From assembly GCA_029781045.1 (NCBI GenBank), contig JAKOXL010000024.1, positions 149,210 through 213,209 on the forward strand: a DNA stretch of 64,000 nt, in the 5' to 3' direction. This stretch comes from Bacillota bacterium. Lineage in GTDB: Bacteria > Bacillota > UBA994 > UBA5500. The notes under the pieces are model-generated. The model was not told where the DNA came from, ran no database searches, and worked only from the letters and a program-made list of their open reading frames with translations. A program made the position numbers and the translations under genes. Every line of letters begins with the position of its first letter. Within the stretch, counting starts at the first letter, position 1. Shown here piece after piece: positions 52,977 through 62,665 of the stretch.

Positions 52977-53804
52977 GTGCGGGTGTGTGAAGTTATCATA
53001 TTGGGACTCCTACAAGGTTTTACCGAGTTCTTGCCGGTATCTAGCTCGGGGCATTTGGTTATTGCTCAGGACTTTCTCGGTGTTGGTAACCCTGGGATAG
53101 TGCTAGAGCTAGTGCTTCATCTGGGTACCCTGATTTCAGTATTTGTGGTGTTCTGGTCCGATATTGTCGGTTTGATACGCGGTTTCCTTTCCCTCTTGCT
53201 TTCTCCTACAGGGAAAAGGCCCATGTCTCCCCAGTTGCGCACATATAGACGCCTGGTGGGCCTTCTGTTGCTAGGCCTTGTTCCAACGGCAGTGTTTGGC
53301 ATTGCCTTAGAGCCCTTCTTTGAGAACCTGTTTGATTCGGTTAGGGCTGTGGGAATTGCCTTGTTATTGACTGGGATTGTGCTGTTCTTCATCTCACGTC
53401 AGGGTCCAGGACGCCGTGACTTAGAAAGTATGAGTGGATTAGATGCCCTCATAGTTGGAATAGCGCAGGGTTGTGCGATAGTTCCCGGTTTGTCGCGTTC
53501 CGGTATGACCATTAGTTCGGCGTTAGCTCGTGGCCTCAACCGAGACGCGGCCACAAGGTTTTCTTTTCTGATTTCCATACCTACCATAGCAGGTGCTGCT
53601 CTGTTTGAGTTGGATGATATTCTCAGTTTCGGTGCGGGGCAGGACGGAATTCTGTTACTGGTAGGGTTTGTGGTGGCTGCTCTGGCAGGGATAGTCGCTA
53701 TTAAGCTCTTAGTAAGTCTGTTACAGCGAGGTAAGCTGCAGTGGTTTGCCTATTACGTTTGGATACTCGGCGCCCTTGTCATCTGGCGCTCTTGGGGTGT
53801 ATAG
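52977..53804 (+). CDS. uppP: Undecaprenyl-diphosphate phosphatase UppP/BacA
   Basis: This 275-aa polytopic protein has the BacA motifs [21 protein letters not shown] and [20 protein letters not shown]. It recycles undecaprenyl diphosphate for wall synthesis and confers bacitracin tolerance. GTG 52977 follows GGAGGGAGGGG and begins the conserved sequence; ATG 52938 would add 13 unconserved residues. It sits between ylzJ and spoIIIE, which are neighbours in Bacillus. Confidence 0.93.
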   Translation: MRVCEVIILGLLQGFTEFLPVSSSGHLVIAQDFLGVGNPGIVLELVLHLGTLISVFVVFWSDIVGLIRGFLSLLLSPTGKRPMSPQLRTYRRLVGLLLLGLVPTAVFGIALEPFFENLFDSVRAVGIALLLTGIVLFFISRQGPGRRDLESMSGLDALIVGIAQGCAIVPGLSRSGMTISSALARGLNRDAATRFSFLISIPTIAGAALFELDDILSFGAGQDGILLLVGFVVAALAGIVAIKLLVSLLQRGKLQWFAYYVWILGALVIWRSWGV

Positions 53805-53805
53805 A

Positions 53806-56028
53806 ATGGCTAAAAAGCGGAGGAAGAAACGGAGAGAAAGTTTTCCCCTGTTGTTTGAGATTATTGCCATCGGATTGTTGGCTTTAGCAGCCATTCTGGC
53901 CTTCAGCCTTTGGCGTGGTCCCCAGGAAATGGGGCTCTTTGGTCTTGGTCTGCGTCGGGTCTATTTGGCGGTGCTAGGAACTGGTGGTAGCAGTCTGTTC
54001 ATTCTGGTTCTTGCTTGGTGGGGGTTGCGCTTGTTGTTTAGTGATCATAAGCTTACCCTCACGAAATGGGAAATGCCCAGCAGTCTGTTACTGTTCTTGA
54101 CGATCTTGACTGGTCTACAGTTAAGTAGTGGTCTGCTGCCCATACAGGCATGGATTAACGGTACCGTGGGGGGATTTGTCGGCAATGCTTTGGTTTGGGC
54201 CCTAGCTTCCCTCTTCGGAACCTTAGGCACTTGGGTAGTACTGACCTTTACCGGTTTGATTGGCGTGATTGGGGTGACCAGGGTTTCCTTGGCCAGACTC
54301 CTGCAAGGCTTTTGGGGCTGGCTGAAGGGGTTGCCCGTTAGAAGGGAGGCTTCCAATAGCTCTAAGGTCCAACTGAGTGGCTTAGAAGAAAGTAGAGTTG
54401 AAAGTCAGTTAACCATTGCGGACTACCAAACCGAGCCGGACAGCTCTCCAAGCCTCTTGCTAGATAATACTCCTGAGCCGACGGCGCCACCGGAAATGCC
54501 TGAGTTCCCCGATAATCTGGAGGAATGGCAGGTAGAGCAGCTTCCTATCCCCGAGCCGGAGGGTGAGAAGACTTTGGCTGTAGAAGAGTATAAACTGCCA
54601 CCCTTAAGGCTGCTTAACCGTTCTCTACGAGCCAGAGGCAGTTTGCAGCAAAAGCGGGATATCTATGAAAACAGCCAAATTCTTGAGAAGACCCTAGAAA
54701 ACTTTGGTATTAAGGCGCGAGTTATCCATGCCACCAAAGGTCCGGCGGTAACCCGCTATGAGATTCAACCAGCTCCTGGTACGAAGATCAGTAAGGTAAC
54801 CAGCTTGGCCGACGACATCGCCCTCAATTTAGCTTGTTCGGAAGTGCGCATTGAAGCTCCCATTCCGGGTAAAGCGGCCATTGGTGTGGAAGTGCCGAAC
54901 CAGACGGTTGCGACCGTAGGTTTGCGGGAAGTATTAGATAGTCCAGAGTTCAAACAGGCAGCTTCGGTTTTGACTGTTGCTTTAGGAAAAGATATAACAG
55001 GGAGCCCTATTGTGGCCGACTTGGCGGACATGCCCCACTTGTTAATCGCTGGAGCCACCGGTTCTGGTAAGAGTGTATGTATTAACAGCATGATAGTCAG
55101 TATTCTTTTTAAGGCTAGACCCGATGAAGTTCGTTTTCTGATGATCGACCCTAAAGTGGTGGAACTGGCTTGCTACAATGGCATTCCTCACTTGTTGGCG
55201 CCGGTGATAAATCATCCGAAAAAGGCAGCGGCTGCACTGAAATGGGCTACCGGAGAAATGGAAAAACGTTATGGTATTTTCGCCAAGGCTGGTGTGCGTG
55301 ACATTACTCGCTACAACGAATGGGCGGTCAGCGCCGGCAAAGACAGGTTGCCGTTTATCGTCATCATTATAGATGAGTTGGCCGACCTCATGATGGTTGC
55401 TCGCGCCGATGTGGAGGATGCCATATGTCGTCTCGCCCAGATGGCTCGTGCTGCTGGCATGCACCTTGTGATAGGCACCCAAAGGCCGTCCACGGACGTG
55501 ATCACTGGCCTAATCAAAGCCAATATCCCTTCCCGCATTTCTTTTGCCGTTTCGTCGGCCGTTGATTCGCGGGTAATCCTTGATATGGGCGGGGCAGAGA
55601 AACTCTTGGGAAAAGGTGACATGCTGTTTGCTCCGGTAGGTCTAGGCAAGCCCTTGCGCATTCAGGGGGCTTTCGTATCCAATAAAGAGATTGAGGGATT
55701 GGTCGAGTTTGTTGGGGGGCAAATGGAAGCTCAATACGTGGAGAGCCTATGTCGCTTGGAAGAGGTGGCACAATCCTCTGGTGGGGAAGAGCGGGATGAA
55801 CTGTTTGACGAGGCTGTCCGCATAGTTGTGGAAGCAGGACAGGCCTCAGTGTCCCTTTTGCAGCGGAGGTTGCGGGTAGGTTATACTAGAGCGGCTCGTA
55901 TGATCGATCAGTTGGAAGAAGCCGGGGTCGTAGGTCCCTATGAAGGAAGCAAACCCCGTCTAGTGTATAAGAATCGAGATGTTGTTAGAAACCTATTGGA
56001 TGCTAACAAAAGGCAGCAATCTATGTAG
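53806..56028 (+). CDS. spoIIIE: FtsK/SpoIIIE DNA translocase
   Basis: This 740-aa protein has a basic start (AKKRRKKRR), four or five membrane helices (about 15-180), an acidic/Pro-rich linker (about 195-285), and the RecA-like motor with Walker [10 protein letters not shown] (about 416-424), [12 protein letters not shown] and [23 protein letters not shown]. The C-terminal gamma winged helix is present ([24 protein letters not shown]). It pumps chromosomal DNA at division or sporulation septa. ATG 53806 is next to the uppP stop. Confidence 0.95.
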   Translation: MAKKRRKKRRESFPLLFEIIAIGLLALAAILAFSLWRGPQEMGLFGLGLRRVYLAVLGTGGSSLFILVLAWWGLRLLFSDHKLTLTKWEMPSSLLLFLTILTGLQLSSGLLPIQAWINGTVGGFVGNALVWALASLFGTLGTWVVLTFTGLIGVIGVTRVSLARLLQGFWGWLKGLPVRREASNSSKVQLSGLEESRVESQLTIADYQTEPDSSPSLLLDNTPEPTAPPEMPEFPDNLEEWQVEQLPIPEPEGEKTLAVEEYKLPPLRLLNRSLRARGSLQQKRDIYENSQILEKTLENFGIKARVIHATKGPAVTRYEIQPAPGTKISKVTSLADDIALNLACSEVRIEAPIPGKAAIGVEVPNQTVATVGLREVLDSPEFKQAASVLTVALGKDITGSPIVADLADMPHLLIAGATGSGKSVCINSMIVSILFKARPDEVRFLMIDPKVVELACYNGIPHLLAPVINHPKKAAAALKWATGEMEKRYGIFAKAGVRDITRYNEWAVSAGKDRLPFIVIIIDELADLMMVARADVEDAICRLAQMARAAGMHLVIGTQRPSTDVITGLIKANIPSRISFAVSSAVDSRVILDMGGAEKLLGKGDMLFAPVGLGKPLRIQGAFVSNKEIEGLVEFVGGQMEAQYVESLCRLEEVAQSSGGEERDELFDEAVRIVVEAGQASVSLLQRRLRVGYTRAARMIDQLEEAGVVGPYEGSKPRLVYKNRDVVRNLLDANKRQQSM

Positions 56029-56090
56029 GAACAAGGGAAGTACATGTCGAAAGATGTAACTAGCGGATTAACTTGCTAGGAGGTGTCGAG

Positions 56091-57014
56091 GTGAGTCAAC
56101 TGGGCACGTTCCTCCGTGAAAAGCGGGAGGCTCAAGGAATAACCCTTGAGGAACTGCAAGCTCGGACCAAAATTCGCATAAGGTACTTGGAAGCCATTGA
56201 AGCGGGCGATTTTGCCGCTATCCCTGGCGAAGTTTATCTGCGCGGCTTTATTCGCAGCATAGCGAGGGAGCTGGACATCGATCCACAAGAGGCAATGGAT
56301 TTGTACTTTCAAGACAACCATCCAGCCACGGAAACTGTTGACCAACCGGGGGCCATGCCGCAAACGCCAGCTGTAACTGAAGAGAAATCGAAAGAAGTTA
56401 ATGTGGGCAAGCCAAAGGAGGTAGCTGCGGAGCCCGCACCTGTAATGCTTGAGCGGCAACCTGCCAGTCCACCGCCTCGACCGGCCAATCGTAGCCGTTC
56501 TCGAAAAAAGAAGAAGAAGGCGGCAACTGTGATCCGTCTCTTCTGGTTATTAGTCCTAGCAGGGTTGATCGTGGGGGGAATCTTTTTCTGGGATCGATTC
56601 TTTGGACCAGGCCCTATCGCAAATGAACCCAACGTTCCAACTCCCAACAACGAACAGGAAGAACCGACGCCTGATCCTGAACCGGAAGAGCCACAGGTAG
56701 TGGTTGAACTGCAGAATCCAGGAGAACGCAATCCCATATTCCATGTGACTCCCGGCCCCATTGAGATCGTAATGACGGCGGAGGGCGGGGCTTGCTGGAT
56801 AGGGGCCAGCGCCGACGGAGGCGCCCAGCAACAGATGACGCTTACTCCCGGAGGGCAAAATGCTACCTTAACTGTGCAGGCGGAAAGAGAGATTGTGGTT
56901 CGGGTGGGTAACCCGTCAGCCCTGCGTTTGATCATTAACGGCATTGATCAGGGGATAATTGGTGGGGAACCCAGGGGCATCGATCTTACGGTGAGACTAA
57001 CGCCTGGTTCCTAG
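56091..57014 (+). CDS. RodZ-like HTH membrane protein (YmfM family)
   Basis: This 307-aa protein has an N-terminal Xre-type HTH (GTFLREKREAQGITLEELQARTKIRIRYLEAIEAGDF), a Pro/Glu-rich linker, a basic cluster (RSRKKKKKA), one membrane helix (about 150-170) and a C-terminal DUF4115 beta domain (about 215-305). RodZ homologues tie MreB to the membrane. GTG 56091 follows TAGGAGGTGT. In B. subtilis the RodZ-like ymfM also lies just before pgsA. Confidence 0.88.
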   Translation: MSQLGTFLREKREAQGITLEELQARTKIRIRYLEAIEAGDFAAIPGEVYLRGFIRSIARELDIDPQEAMDLYFQDNHPATETVDQPGAMPQTPAVTEEKSKEVNVGKPKEVAAEPAPVMLERQPASPPPRPANRSRSRKKKKKAATVIRLFWLLVLAGLIVGGIFFWDRFFGPGPIANEPNVPTPNNEQEEPTPDPEPEEPQVVVELQNPGERNPIFHVTPGPIEIVMTAEGGACWIGASADGGAQQQMTLTPGGQNATLTVQAEREIVVRVGNPSALRLIINGIDQGIIGGEPRGIDLTVRLTPGS

Positions 57015-57031
57015 AACAGGTTGATAAAATA

Positions 57032-57069
57032 GTGGCTCTGGTTGCCGCTGGCACGCTGGAGCCACTTTC
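57032..57069 (+). terminator. Possible terminator between the RodZ-like gene and rimO
   Basis: GTGGCTC (57032-57038) pairs with GAGCCAC (57059-57065) around a 20-nt loop, then TTTCT. The loop is long, so this is uncertain. Confidence 0.45.
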
Positions 57070-57125
57070 TGCATGCCCAAAAATGTGTTATTCTCTATTA
57101 GCATTATCTTTAGGGGGACTTGTCG

Positions 57126-58448
57126 TTGAAAGTTGGAGTGTTAACCCTTGGCTGTGCCAAGAATACTGTGGATACGGAGATCATGTTGGCCAATCTGCAG
57201 GCCCGCGGATATGAGTTCACGGCCGATCCGGCCGAAGCCGACGTTCTGGTAGTCAACACTTGCGGCTTTATCCAAGCGGCTAAAGAGGAGTCCATTGATA
57301 CCATTTTGGAGATGGCCAACTGGAAAGAAGAGGGCTGCTGCCGTTTGCTGGTGGTAACCGGTTGTCTTACTCAGCGTTACGGGGACGAGATTCTGGCTGA
57401 GATGCCGGAGGTGGATGCGGTTTTGGGAACGGGTCTGTTGGATCAGCTGCCCGATGTGATAGAGCGAGCTCTGGCAGGTGAGCGGGTTTGTGCCGTTTCC
57501 CAAACTGCCTTCGATTACGATAAGGCAAGCGAACGTTTGCGAGTTACGCCCCGTTATAGTGCCTATCTGAAAATAGCCGAGGGTTGTGACCACCGTTGTG
57601 CCTACTGTGCAATCCCTATCATCCGTGGTAACTATCGAAGCCGTAGCCAGGAGAGTATCGTAAGAGAAGTTGAGCGTCTGGCGCGGGAAGGCGTGCGTGA
57701 GATTAACATCATCGCTCAAGATGTAACTCGTTATGGGTTGGATAGATATGGACGTCGTACTCTTACCGATTTGCTGCGTCAGGTTTTACAGGTAGAAGGG
57801 CCGACTTGGTTCCGACTTCTATATGCCTACCCTACCAACTTTACTTCAGAACTCACTGATTTGATGGCCAGCGAACCGCGGTTGCTTGAGTACGTGGATT
57901 TGCCCTTGCAGCACATCAGTTCACGCATTCTTAGGGCCATGCGGCGACCAGACGATCCAGAACAAGTTCGACGATTGCTGGCTAGGCTGCGGGAAGCAAT
58001 GCCCGACATTACTTTGCGTACCACATTCATTGTTGGTTTTCCGGGGGAAACGGAGCGCGATGTGGAGTTGCTGGCTAAGTTTATGCAGGAAACGCAATTT
58101 GACCATGTAGGTGTGTTCACCTATTCGCGAGAAGAAGGGACGGAAGCCGCCGATTTGCCCGACCAGATTCCAGAGGCTATTAGTCAGGAGCGGCGAGATT
58201 ATCTCATGTCGTTGCAAGCCCCCATTTCGTTGGCGCGCAACCAGCGCTATGTGGGGCGTAGTATTGAAGTTCTGGTGGAGGAGCATTGGCCCGCTGGAAA
58301 GGGGATAATTGGCCGAGGGCGCAAAGACGCCCCCGATGTGGACGGCCGAGTGTTTGTCCGCAACGCCCAGTTCAGTCCAGGACAGATTATTACGGCCATC
58401 ATTGAAGAGGCTCATGAGTATGATTTGGTGGGGGTGGCCCGGGCATGA
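57126..58448 (+). CDS. rimO: Ribosomal protein S12 methylthiotransferase RimO
   Basis: This 440-aa radical-SAM protein has the N-terminal MTTase domain (VGVLTLGCAKNTVDTE, VNTCGFIQAAKEES), the radical-SAM cluster Cys in EGCDHRCAYCAIP, and a C-terminal TRAM-like domain. The CAKNxVD and NTCGFI forms are those of RimO rather than MiaB. It methylthiolates Asp in ribosomal protein S12. TTG 57126 is preferred, following TAGGGGGAC; TTG 57120 is also possible. Confidence 0.93.
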   Translation: MKVGVLTLGCAKNTVDTEIMLANLQARGYEFTADPAEADVLVVNTCGFIQAAKEESIDTILEMANWKEEGCCRLLVVTGCLTQRYGDEILAEMPEVDAVLGTGLLDQLPDVIERALAGERVCAVSQTAFDYDKASERLRVTPRYSAYLKIAEGCDHRCAYCAIPIIRGNYRSRSQESIVREVERLAREGVREINIIAQDVTRYGLDRYGRRTLTDLLRQVLQVEGPTWFRLLYAYPTNFTSELTDLMASEPRLLEYVDLPLQHISSRILRAMRRPDDPEQVRRLLARLREAMPDITLRTTFIVGFPGETERDVELLAKFMQETQFDHVGVFTYSREEGTEAADLPDQIPEAISQERRDYLMSLQAPISLARNQRYVGRSIEVLVEEHWPAGKGIIGRGRKDAPDVDGRVFVRNAQFSPGQIITAIIEEAHEYDLVGVARA

Positions 58449-58984
58449 ACTTGGCAAATAAGATCACGGTGGCCCGCATTCTACTGGTGCCAGTGTTCCT
58501 TTATTTTGTTCTGGAAAATATTCCTTATGGTACCTATATAGCCGCTGCCATATTTGTAGTTGCTGCCAGTACCGATGGTCTAGATGGTTATCTGGCCCGC
58601 AAACGTAAAGAAGTTACAAACTTGGGCAAGCTTCTGGATCCCTTGGCCGATAAGTTGCTGATCACGGCGGCCCTCGTTTCACTGGTTGAGTCGGGGGTCC
58701 TGCCAGCATGGGTTGCCATTATCATCATCTCTCGCGAGCTGGCGGTCACGGGGCTCAGGGCATTGGTGGCTGCAGAAGGAGTGGTGATTCATGCTAGCCC
58801 TGTGGCTAAGCTGAAGACCATCTCTCAAATAGTGGCCATTGTGGGCCTTTTAATTGACAACTATCCCTTTTCTTTAATCGGTTTTCCCTTTACCGATATT
58901 GCCGTGTGGGTGGCCATAGTGCTTACTGTATGGTCAGGTGTAGAGTATTTTTTGGGTGCAAGTAGATATTTGCGCTGGCAGTAG
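58445..58984 (+). CDS. pgsA: CDP-diacylglycerol-glycerol-3-phosphate 3-phosphatidyltransferase
   Basis: This 179-aa membrane protein has the CDP-alcohol phosphotransferase motif DGLDGYLARKRKEVTNLGKLLDPLADK, with the metal-binding Asp residues, starting from MNLANKITVARILLVPVFLYF. It makes phosphatidylglycerol phosphate. It overlaps rimO by 4 nt. Confidence 0.96.
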   Translation: MNLANKITVARILLVPVFLYFVLENIPYGTYIAAAIFVVAASTDGLDGYLARKRKEVTNLGKLLDPLADKLLITAALVSLVESGVLPAWVAIIIISRELAVTGLRALVAAEGVVIHASPVAKLKTISQIVAIVGLLIDNYPFSLIGFPFTDIAVWVAIVLTVWSGVEYFLGASRYLRWQ

Positions 58985-58997
58985 AAGGAAAGCACAT

Positions 58998-59038
58998 GGG
59001 GCTATCGCAAGAGCATTAGCGATAGCTCCTTGTTTTTT
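58998..59038 (+). terminator. Intrinsic terminator after pgsA
   Basis: GGGGCTATCGC (58998-59008) pairs with GCGATAGCTCC (59019-59029) across AAGAGCATTA, followed by TTGTTTTTT. Confidence 0.9.
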
Positions 59039-59076
59039 GTTCGGGAATACCTTCCACCCCAAAACTCCTATGAATA

Positions 59077-59099
59077 TGCTATAATCATTCTATGATTAT
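59077..59099 (+). promoter_or_regulatory. Extended -10 promoter overlapped by a perfect inverted repeat
   Basis: TGC TATAAT (59077-59085) is an extended -10. The perfect inverted repeat ATAATCAT (59081-59088), TCT, ATGATTAT (59092-59099) starts inside it and spans the expected start site. The position fits a repressor operator. No -35 is visible. Confidence 0.6.
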
Positions 59100-59131
59100 G
59101 TAAACTAGAGAGAGGGGTGTGGAGGTTGAGA

Positions 59132-59644
59132 GTGCCTAATGTGAACTGGCTAGTGGTAGTCGTTGTCTTGTGTACAACGGCGGGCTTGCTCTACCTTGGC
59201 TATAGTGAGTGGCAACTGCGGGTTGTCCAGAACCCCCTCCGAGAAGAACTAGCAAACATGGCGGGTATCATTTCCTTCGACTTACAGCCAACAAAGCAGG
59301 CCCACGTATTGGTGCTGACCGTAGACCCAAAAGCGGAGTTCCCTCAGGTAGCTCGACAGGTCAACCGCTTGGTTAGCCTGGGGGCCTATCAAATAGTGTG
59401 GGAAGATAATCCCAATGCGCTGCTGTTAGAAGTGCGGAACCAGCTGGATTTGGCTTTACAGGAGGCCAGATGGCATCGCCAATTTGTGCTTCTAGAAGAG
59501 CGTGTTGCAGAGTCAACTCTTTCTCGTGCTGTGGAGTATCAGCTAGGAGTGGATGAGGGGTACATTTACCTGGCTTTGTATGATGAAACCTACTCCTTAC
59601 GAGAGGCTATTCCGCTTCTGCCAGTAGGGGGTGGAACAAAGTGA
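59132..59644 (+). CDS. Membrane protein of unknown function upstream of an FtsH-like protease
   Basis: This ~170-aa protein has an N-terminal membrane helix (NWLVVVVVLCTTAGLLYLGYSEW) and an extracytoplasmic domain of about 145 residues with mixed alpha/beta character (ISFDLQPTKQAHVLVLTVDP, FPQVARQVNRLVSLGAYQIVWEDNPN). I do not recognise a family. It overlaps the FtsH-like gene by 4 nt, so it could be a partner or substrate adaptor. The start is uncertain: GTG 59132 (GGAGG, 6 nt upstream), TTG 59126 or GTG 59117. Confidence 0.72.
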   Translation: MPNVNWLVVVVVLCTTAGLLYLGYSEWQLRVVQNPLREELANMAGIISFDLQPTKQAHVLVLTVDPKAEFPQVARQVNRLVSLGAYQIVWEDNPNALLLEVRNQLDLALQEARWHRQFVLLEERVAESTLSRAVEYQLGVDEGYIYLALYDETYSLREAIPLLPVGGGTK

Positions 59645-61125
59645 AGTATCAGAAAGAACTGGTCTTTGGTCTAGTCTCCGGGGTGCTGGTCTTTGCCATG
59701 CTGATCGGAATCAACGTAATGCCCTTCGTACTATTCCTCGCCTTAGTCTATTTTGCTAGCAATTATCTAGGGGTAAGCAATCAAAGGGGAAAGACAGGGA
59801 CTCTGATCACCGCTGTCAGGAAGGAACAGTTGGCTAGTTTTGATGACATCGGCGGCCAGACCGTGGCCAAACAGGAGCTGCTGGAAGCCTTGGATTTCGT
59901 TAACCAGCACCGAGAGGCGAAACGTTTGGGTATCCGTCCCCTAAAGGGGATACTGTTAAGCGGTCCACCAGGTACGGGTAAAACCCTTTTGGCAAAAGCC
60001 GCAGCCGCCTACACTGATTCTGTGTTTGTAAGTGCGGGCGGTAGTGAGTTCGTGGAAATGTATGCTGGCGTAGGGGCGCAACGGGTGCGTCAACTGTTTG
60101 AACAAGCCAGGTCGGCAGCTCGTAAACAGAAGAAGTCTAAGGCTATTATCTTTATTGACGAGATCGATGTTCTTGGTGGCCAGCGAGGAAAGCATAGTAG
60201 CCACCTGGAATATGATCAGACTCTTAATCAGCTGCTGGTTGAAATGGATGGTATTTCCAATAGTGAGGATATTCAGGTTCTAGTGATTGGGGCCACCAAC
60301 CGTCCCGATTTGCTGGACGGAGCCTTGTTGCGTCCTGGCAGATTTGATCGGTTGGTGAAAGTTGACTTACCGGAAAAGGAAGCGCGCCTTCAGATTCTGC
60401 AAGTCCACACTCGCAACAAACCATTGGCCTCCGACGTGGACTTGGCTCAGTTGGCTCAGGAGACCTATGGTTTCTCTGGTGCCCATCTAGAAAGCTTGGC
60501 CAATGAGGCGGCGATTCTGGCTTTGCGTGAAGGAGCGGCACTCATTGAGCAGCGGCATTTTCTCCAGAGCATAGATAAGGTTATGCTGGGAGAACAACAA
60601 GAACGTCGGCCTCCACTGGAGGAGCAGCAGCGTATTAGCCTTCATGAGGCTGGACACGCTCTAGTGGCCGAACACGTGCGTCCTGGGTCAGTAGCTACTG
60701 TGACAATTCTGTCGCGCGGCGAGACTCTGGGCTATGTGCGGCAGACAGTTGACGATGCAGCCGTCTACCTGCAGACAGAAGAGCAAATCCGGCAACAGCT
60801 CTGGGTGCTTCTGGCAGGCGCTATAGCTGAAGAACTCACACTAGGTTGTCGCAGCACTGGGGCCAGGGGTGATTTTCAGCAGGCTATTGAGCTGGCTCGC
60901 CGTTATGTACTGGCGGGTATGTCACCTTTGGGAATCGTGGATGAGTCAGTATTGGGCAAGGGGGAGTTTCATTGCGCCCAGCAGGAGCTGTTGCGAGAGG
61001 TGGAACAAGCAGTACGCGCCTACCTGAGGGAGCATCTAGCTACCCTCAAGTGTGTTGCCATGCGGTTGCAGCAAGAGGAGCGTTTGACTGGTGAGCGCTT
61101 GCGGGAAATGCTGACAACTGAGTAG
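59641..61125 (+). CDS. FtsH-like AAA+ zinc metalloprotease
   Basis: This 494-aa protein has two N-terminal membrane segments (about 8-25 and 27-44), an AAA+ domain with Walker A GPPGTGKT (108-115), IIFIDEID and the RPGRFDR second-region motif, and an M41 protease domain with H335-E336-x-x-H339 (SLHEAGHALVAEH) and the third zinc ligand D411 in STGARGDFQQA. It is shorter than canonical FtsH (about 600 aa or more) because the large extracytoplasmic loop is missing. It is a paralogue, not the main FtsH. Confidence 0.92.
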   Translation: MKYQKELVFGLVSGVLVFAMLIGINVMPFVLFLALVYFASNYLGVSNQRGKTGTLITAVRKEQLASFDDIGGQTVAKQELLEALDFVNQHREAKRLGIRPLKGILLSGPPGTGKTLLAKAAAAYTDSVFVSAGGSEFVEMYAGVGAQRVRQLFEQARSAARKQKKSKAIIFIDEIDVLGGQRGKHSSHLEYDQTLNQLLVEMDGISNSEDIQVLVIGATNRPDLLDGALLRPGRFDRLVKVDLPEKEARLQILQVHTRNKPLASDVDLAQLAQETYGFSGAHLESLANEAAILALREGAALIEQRHFLQSIDKVMLGEQQERRPPLEEQQRISLHEAGHALVAEHVRPGSVATVTILSRGETLGYVRQTVDDAAVYLQTEEQIRQQLWVLLAGAIAEELTLGCRSTGARGDFQQAIELARRYVLAGMSPLGIVDESVLGKGEFHCAQQELLREVEQAVRAYLREHLATLKCVAMRLQQEERLTGERLREMLTTE

Positions 61126-61157
61126 AAGCGGGCGCCAAGTGTTCTTGGCTCCTGTTG

Positions 61158-61181
61158 GCTGCCCTTTGGGGCAGCTTTTTT
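61158..61181 (+). terminator. Intrinsic terminator after the FtsH-like gene
   Basis: GCTGCCC (61158-61164), loop TTTG, GGGCAGC (61169-61175), then TTTTTT. Confidence 0.9.
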
Positions 61182-61286
61182 CTCCCGATATGGGTAGCAG
61201 GTAAGCCTACCGGCTATGTGGAATACTGAAGGGGGGCTGTTATATGTCCCAAGCTTTAGCATATGCCCGAGTAGGAGGCGTGACAG

Positions 61287-62534
61287 ATGATTGCAGAAAT
61301 TGTTGCAGTGGGAACCGAACTATTACTAGGACAGATTCTGAATACCAATGCTCAGTTCCTAGCCCAGGAACTGGCCTCATTAGGCATAGAGGTGTACTAT
61401 CAGACAGTGGTGGGCGATAACCTTAAGCGCTTAGTACAGGCCTTTCAACAGGCTTGGCGACGTTCCCAAGTTGTGATTCTCACTGGTGGTTTGGGGCCAA
61501 CCACCGATGATCTAACTCGCGAAGCCGTTGCCGAGGCTCTCCAATGTCCCCTAAGTTTTCGGGAGGATGTCTGGCAGGAGATCTGTTCCTACATGCAACG
61601 CAGCAACCATCCCATACCTGAGAACAACCGACGGCAGGCTATGGTTCCTGCGGGAGCCACTGTCTTACCTAATCCACGGGGTACTGCTCCTGGGCTAATT
61701 ATTGAAAAAGAAGGCCGCTTAGCCGTTCTACTGCCCGGGCCCCCTCGAGAAATGCAACCCATGTTCTCAGACCATGTACGCCCTCGTCTAGTCCAGCGTA
61801 CTGGCCACGGAGTTATCCTTTCCCGTAGCTTGCGGGTTGTGGGCATCGGTGAATCGGCTTTGGAGGAGAAGATTTCTGATCTGATCGCTGCTCAAGCAAA
61901 CCCCACCATTGCCCTTTATGCCAGTCTCGGAGAGGTGCAAATACGTGTTACGGCTAAGGCACCGACGGAAGATAGGGCTAGAGAGTTGATCGCCCCCGTG
62001 GAGACATCTATTCGGAAGCGGATAGGTAGCCTGATCTACGGCTGTGGTCAAGATACTCTAGCCAGTGTATTAGGCCAGTTGTTGCGAGAGCGAGGCTACA
62101 AACTGGCCTTGGCCGAATCCTGTACCGGTGGGCTATTGGGTAGTATGATAACCGATGTCCCCGGGAGTTCCGACTATTTCATAGCTGGTTACATCACCTA
62201 TAGTAACGAGGTTAAGCAAACGCTTTTGGGTGTACCGGAAGAGATTATTGCCCGAGATGGTGCCGTAAGTGCTGCCTGCGCTCAGGCCATGGCAGCTGGT
62301 GCCCGCAAGGTGAGCGGAGCGGATGTTGCTATTGCCATTACCGGTATTGCTGGACCTGCGGGTGGTACACCCGATAAACCAGTGGGTACTGTTTACGTGG
62401 CGGTAGATGCTCCAGAAGGACAGTTGGTAGAGCGGCTCTCTTTGCGGGGTGAACGGGCTGCAATCCGCGCCCGGTCGGCCAAAGTGGCTCTCAACCTGGC
62501 TCGACTTCTATTGTTGCAAGAAACGAAGAGATAA
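61287..62534 (+). CDS. cinA: CinA-like protein
   Basis: This 415-aa protein has the N-terminal MoaB/COG1058 domain (AEIVAVGTELLLGQILNTNAQFLAQEL, VILTGGLGPTTDD, LLPGPPREM) and the C-terminal CinA domain (LALAESCTGGLLGSMITDVPGSSDYF, GITGIAGPAGGTPDKPVG). Members hydrolyse ADP-ribose and deamidate NMN. It is placed before recA, as in many Firmicutes. ATG 61287 follows GGAGGCG. Confidence 0.94.
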   Translation: MIAEIVAVGTELLLGQILNTNAQFLAQELASLGIEVYYQTVVGDNLKRLVQAFQQAWRRSQVVILTGGLGPTTDDLTREAVAEALQCPLSFREDVWQEICSYMQRSNHPIPENNRRQAMVPAGATVLPNPRGTAPGLIIEKEGRLAVLLPGPPREMQPMFSDHVRPRLVQRTGHGVILSRSLRVVGIGESALEEKISDLIAAQANPTIALYASLGEVQIRVTAKAPTEDRARELIAPVETSIRKRIGSLIYGCGQDTLASVLGQLLRERGYKLALAESCTGGLLGSMITDVPGSSDYFIAGYITYSNEVKQTLLGVPEEIIARDGAVSAACAQAMAAGARKVSGADVAIAITGIAGPAGGTPDKPVGTVYVAVDAPEGQLVERLSLRGERAAIRARSAKVALNLARLLLLQETKR

Positions 62535-62583
62535 GGCGAAAAAGATAGTGTGAGAGAAGAAAGGGGCAGATAACAGCCTTTGG

Positions 62584-62597
62584 CGAACATATGTGCG
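62584..62597 (+). promoter_or_regulatory. LexA (SOS) box upstream of recA
   Basis: CGAACATATGTGCG is one mismatch from the Firmicutes LexA/DinR palindrome CGAACATATGTTCG. It lies 69 nt before the recA start and about 25 nt before an extended -10 (TGCTATGCT, 62620-62628). This supports standard SOS control of recA (and recX). Confidence 0.82.
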
Positions 62598-62619
62598 ATT
62601 AGATGGCAATGCATTAACA

Positions 62620-62628
62620 TGCTATGCT
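62620..62628 (+). promoter_or_regulatory. Extended -10 of the recA promoter
   Basis: TGC TATGCT, an extended -10; the -35 region would be TTAGAT (62599-62604, 18-bp spacing), directly next to the LexA box. Confidence 0.5.
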
Positions 62629-62665
62629 ACCATTAGGTAATTTAGGTTTATGGGGGGAAAGACAG

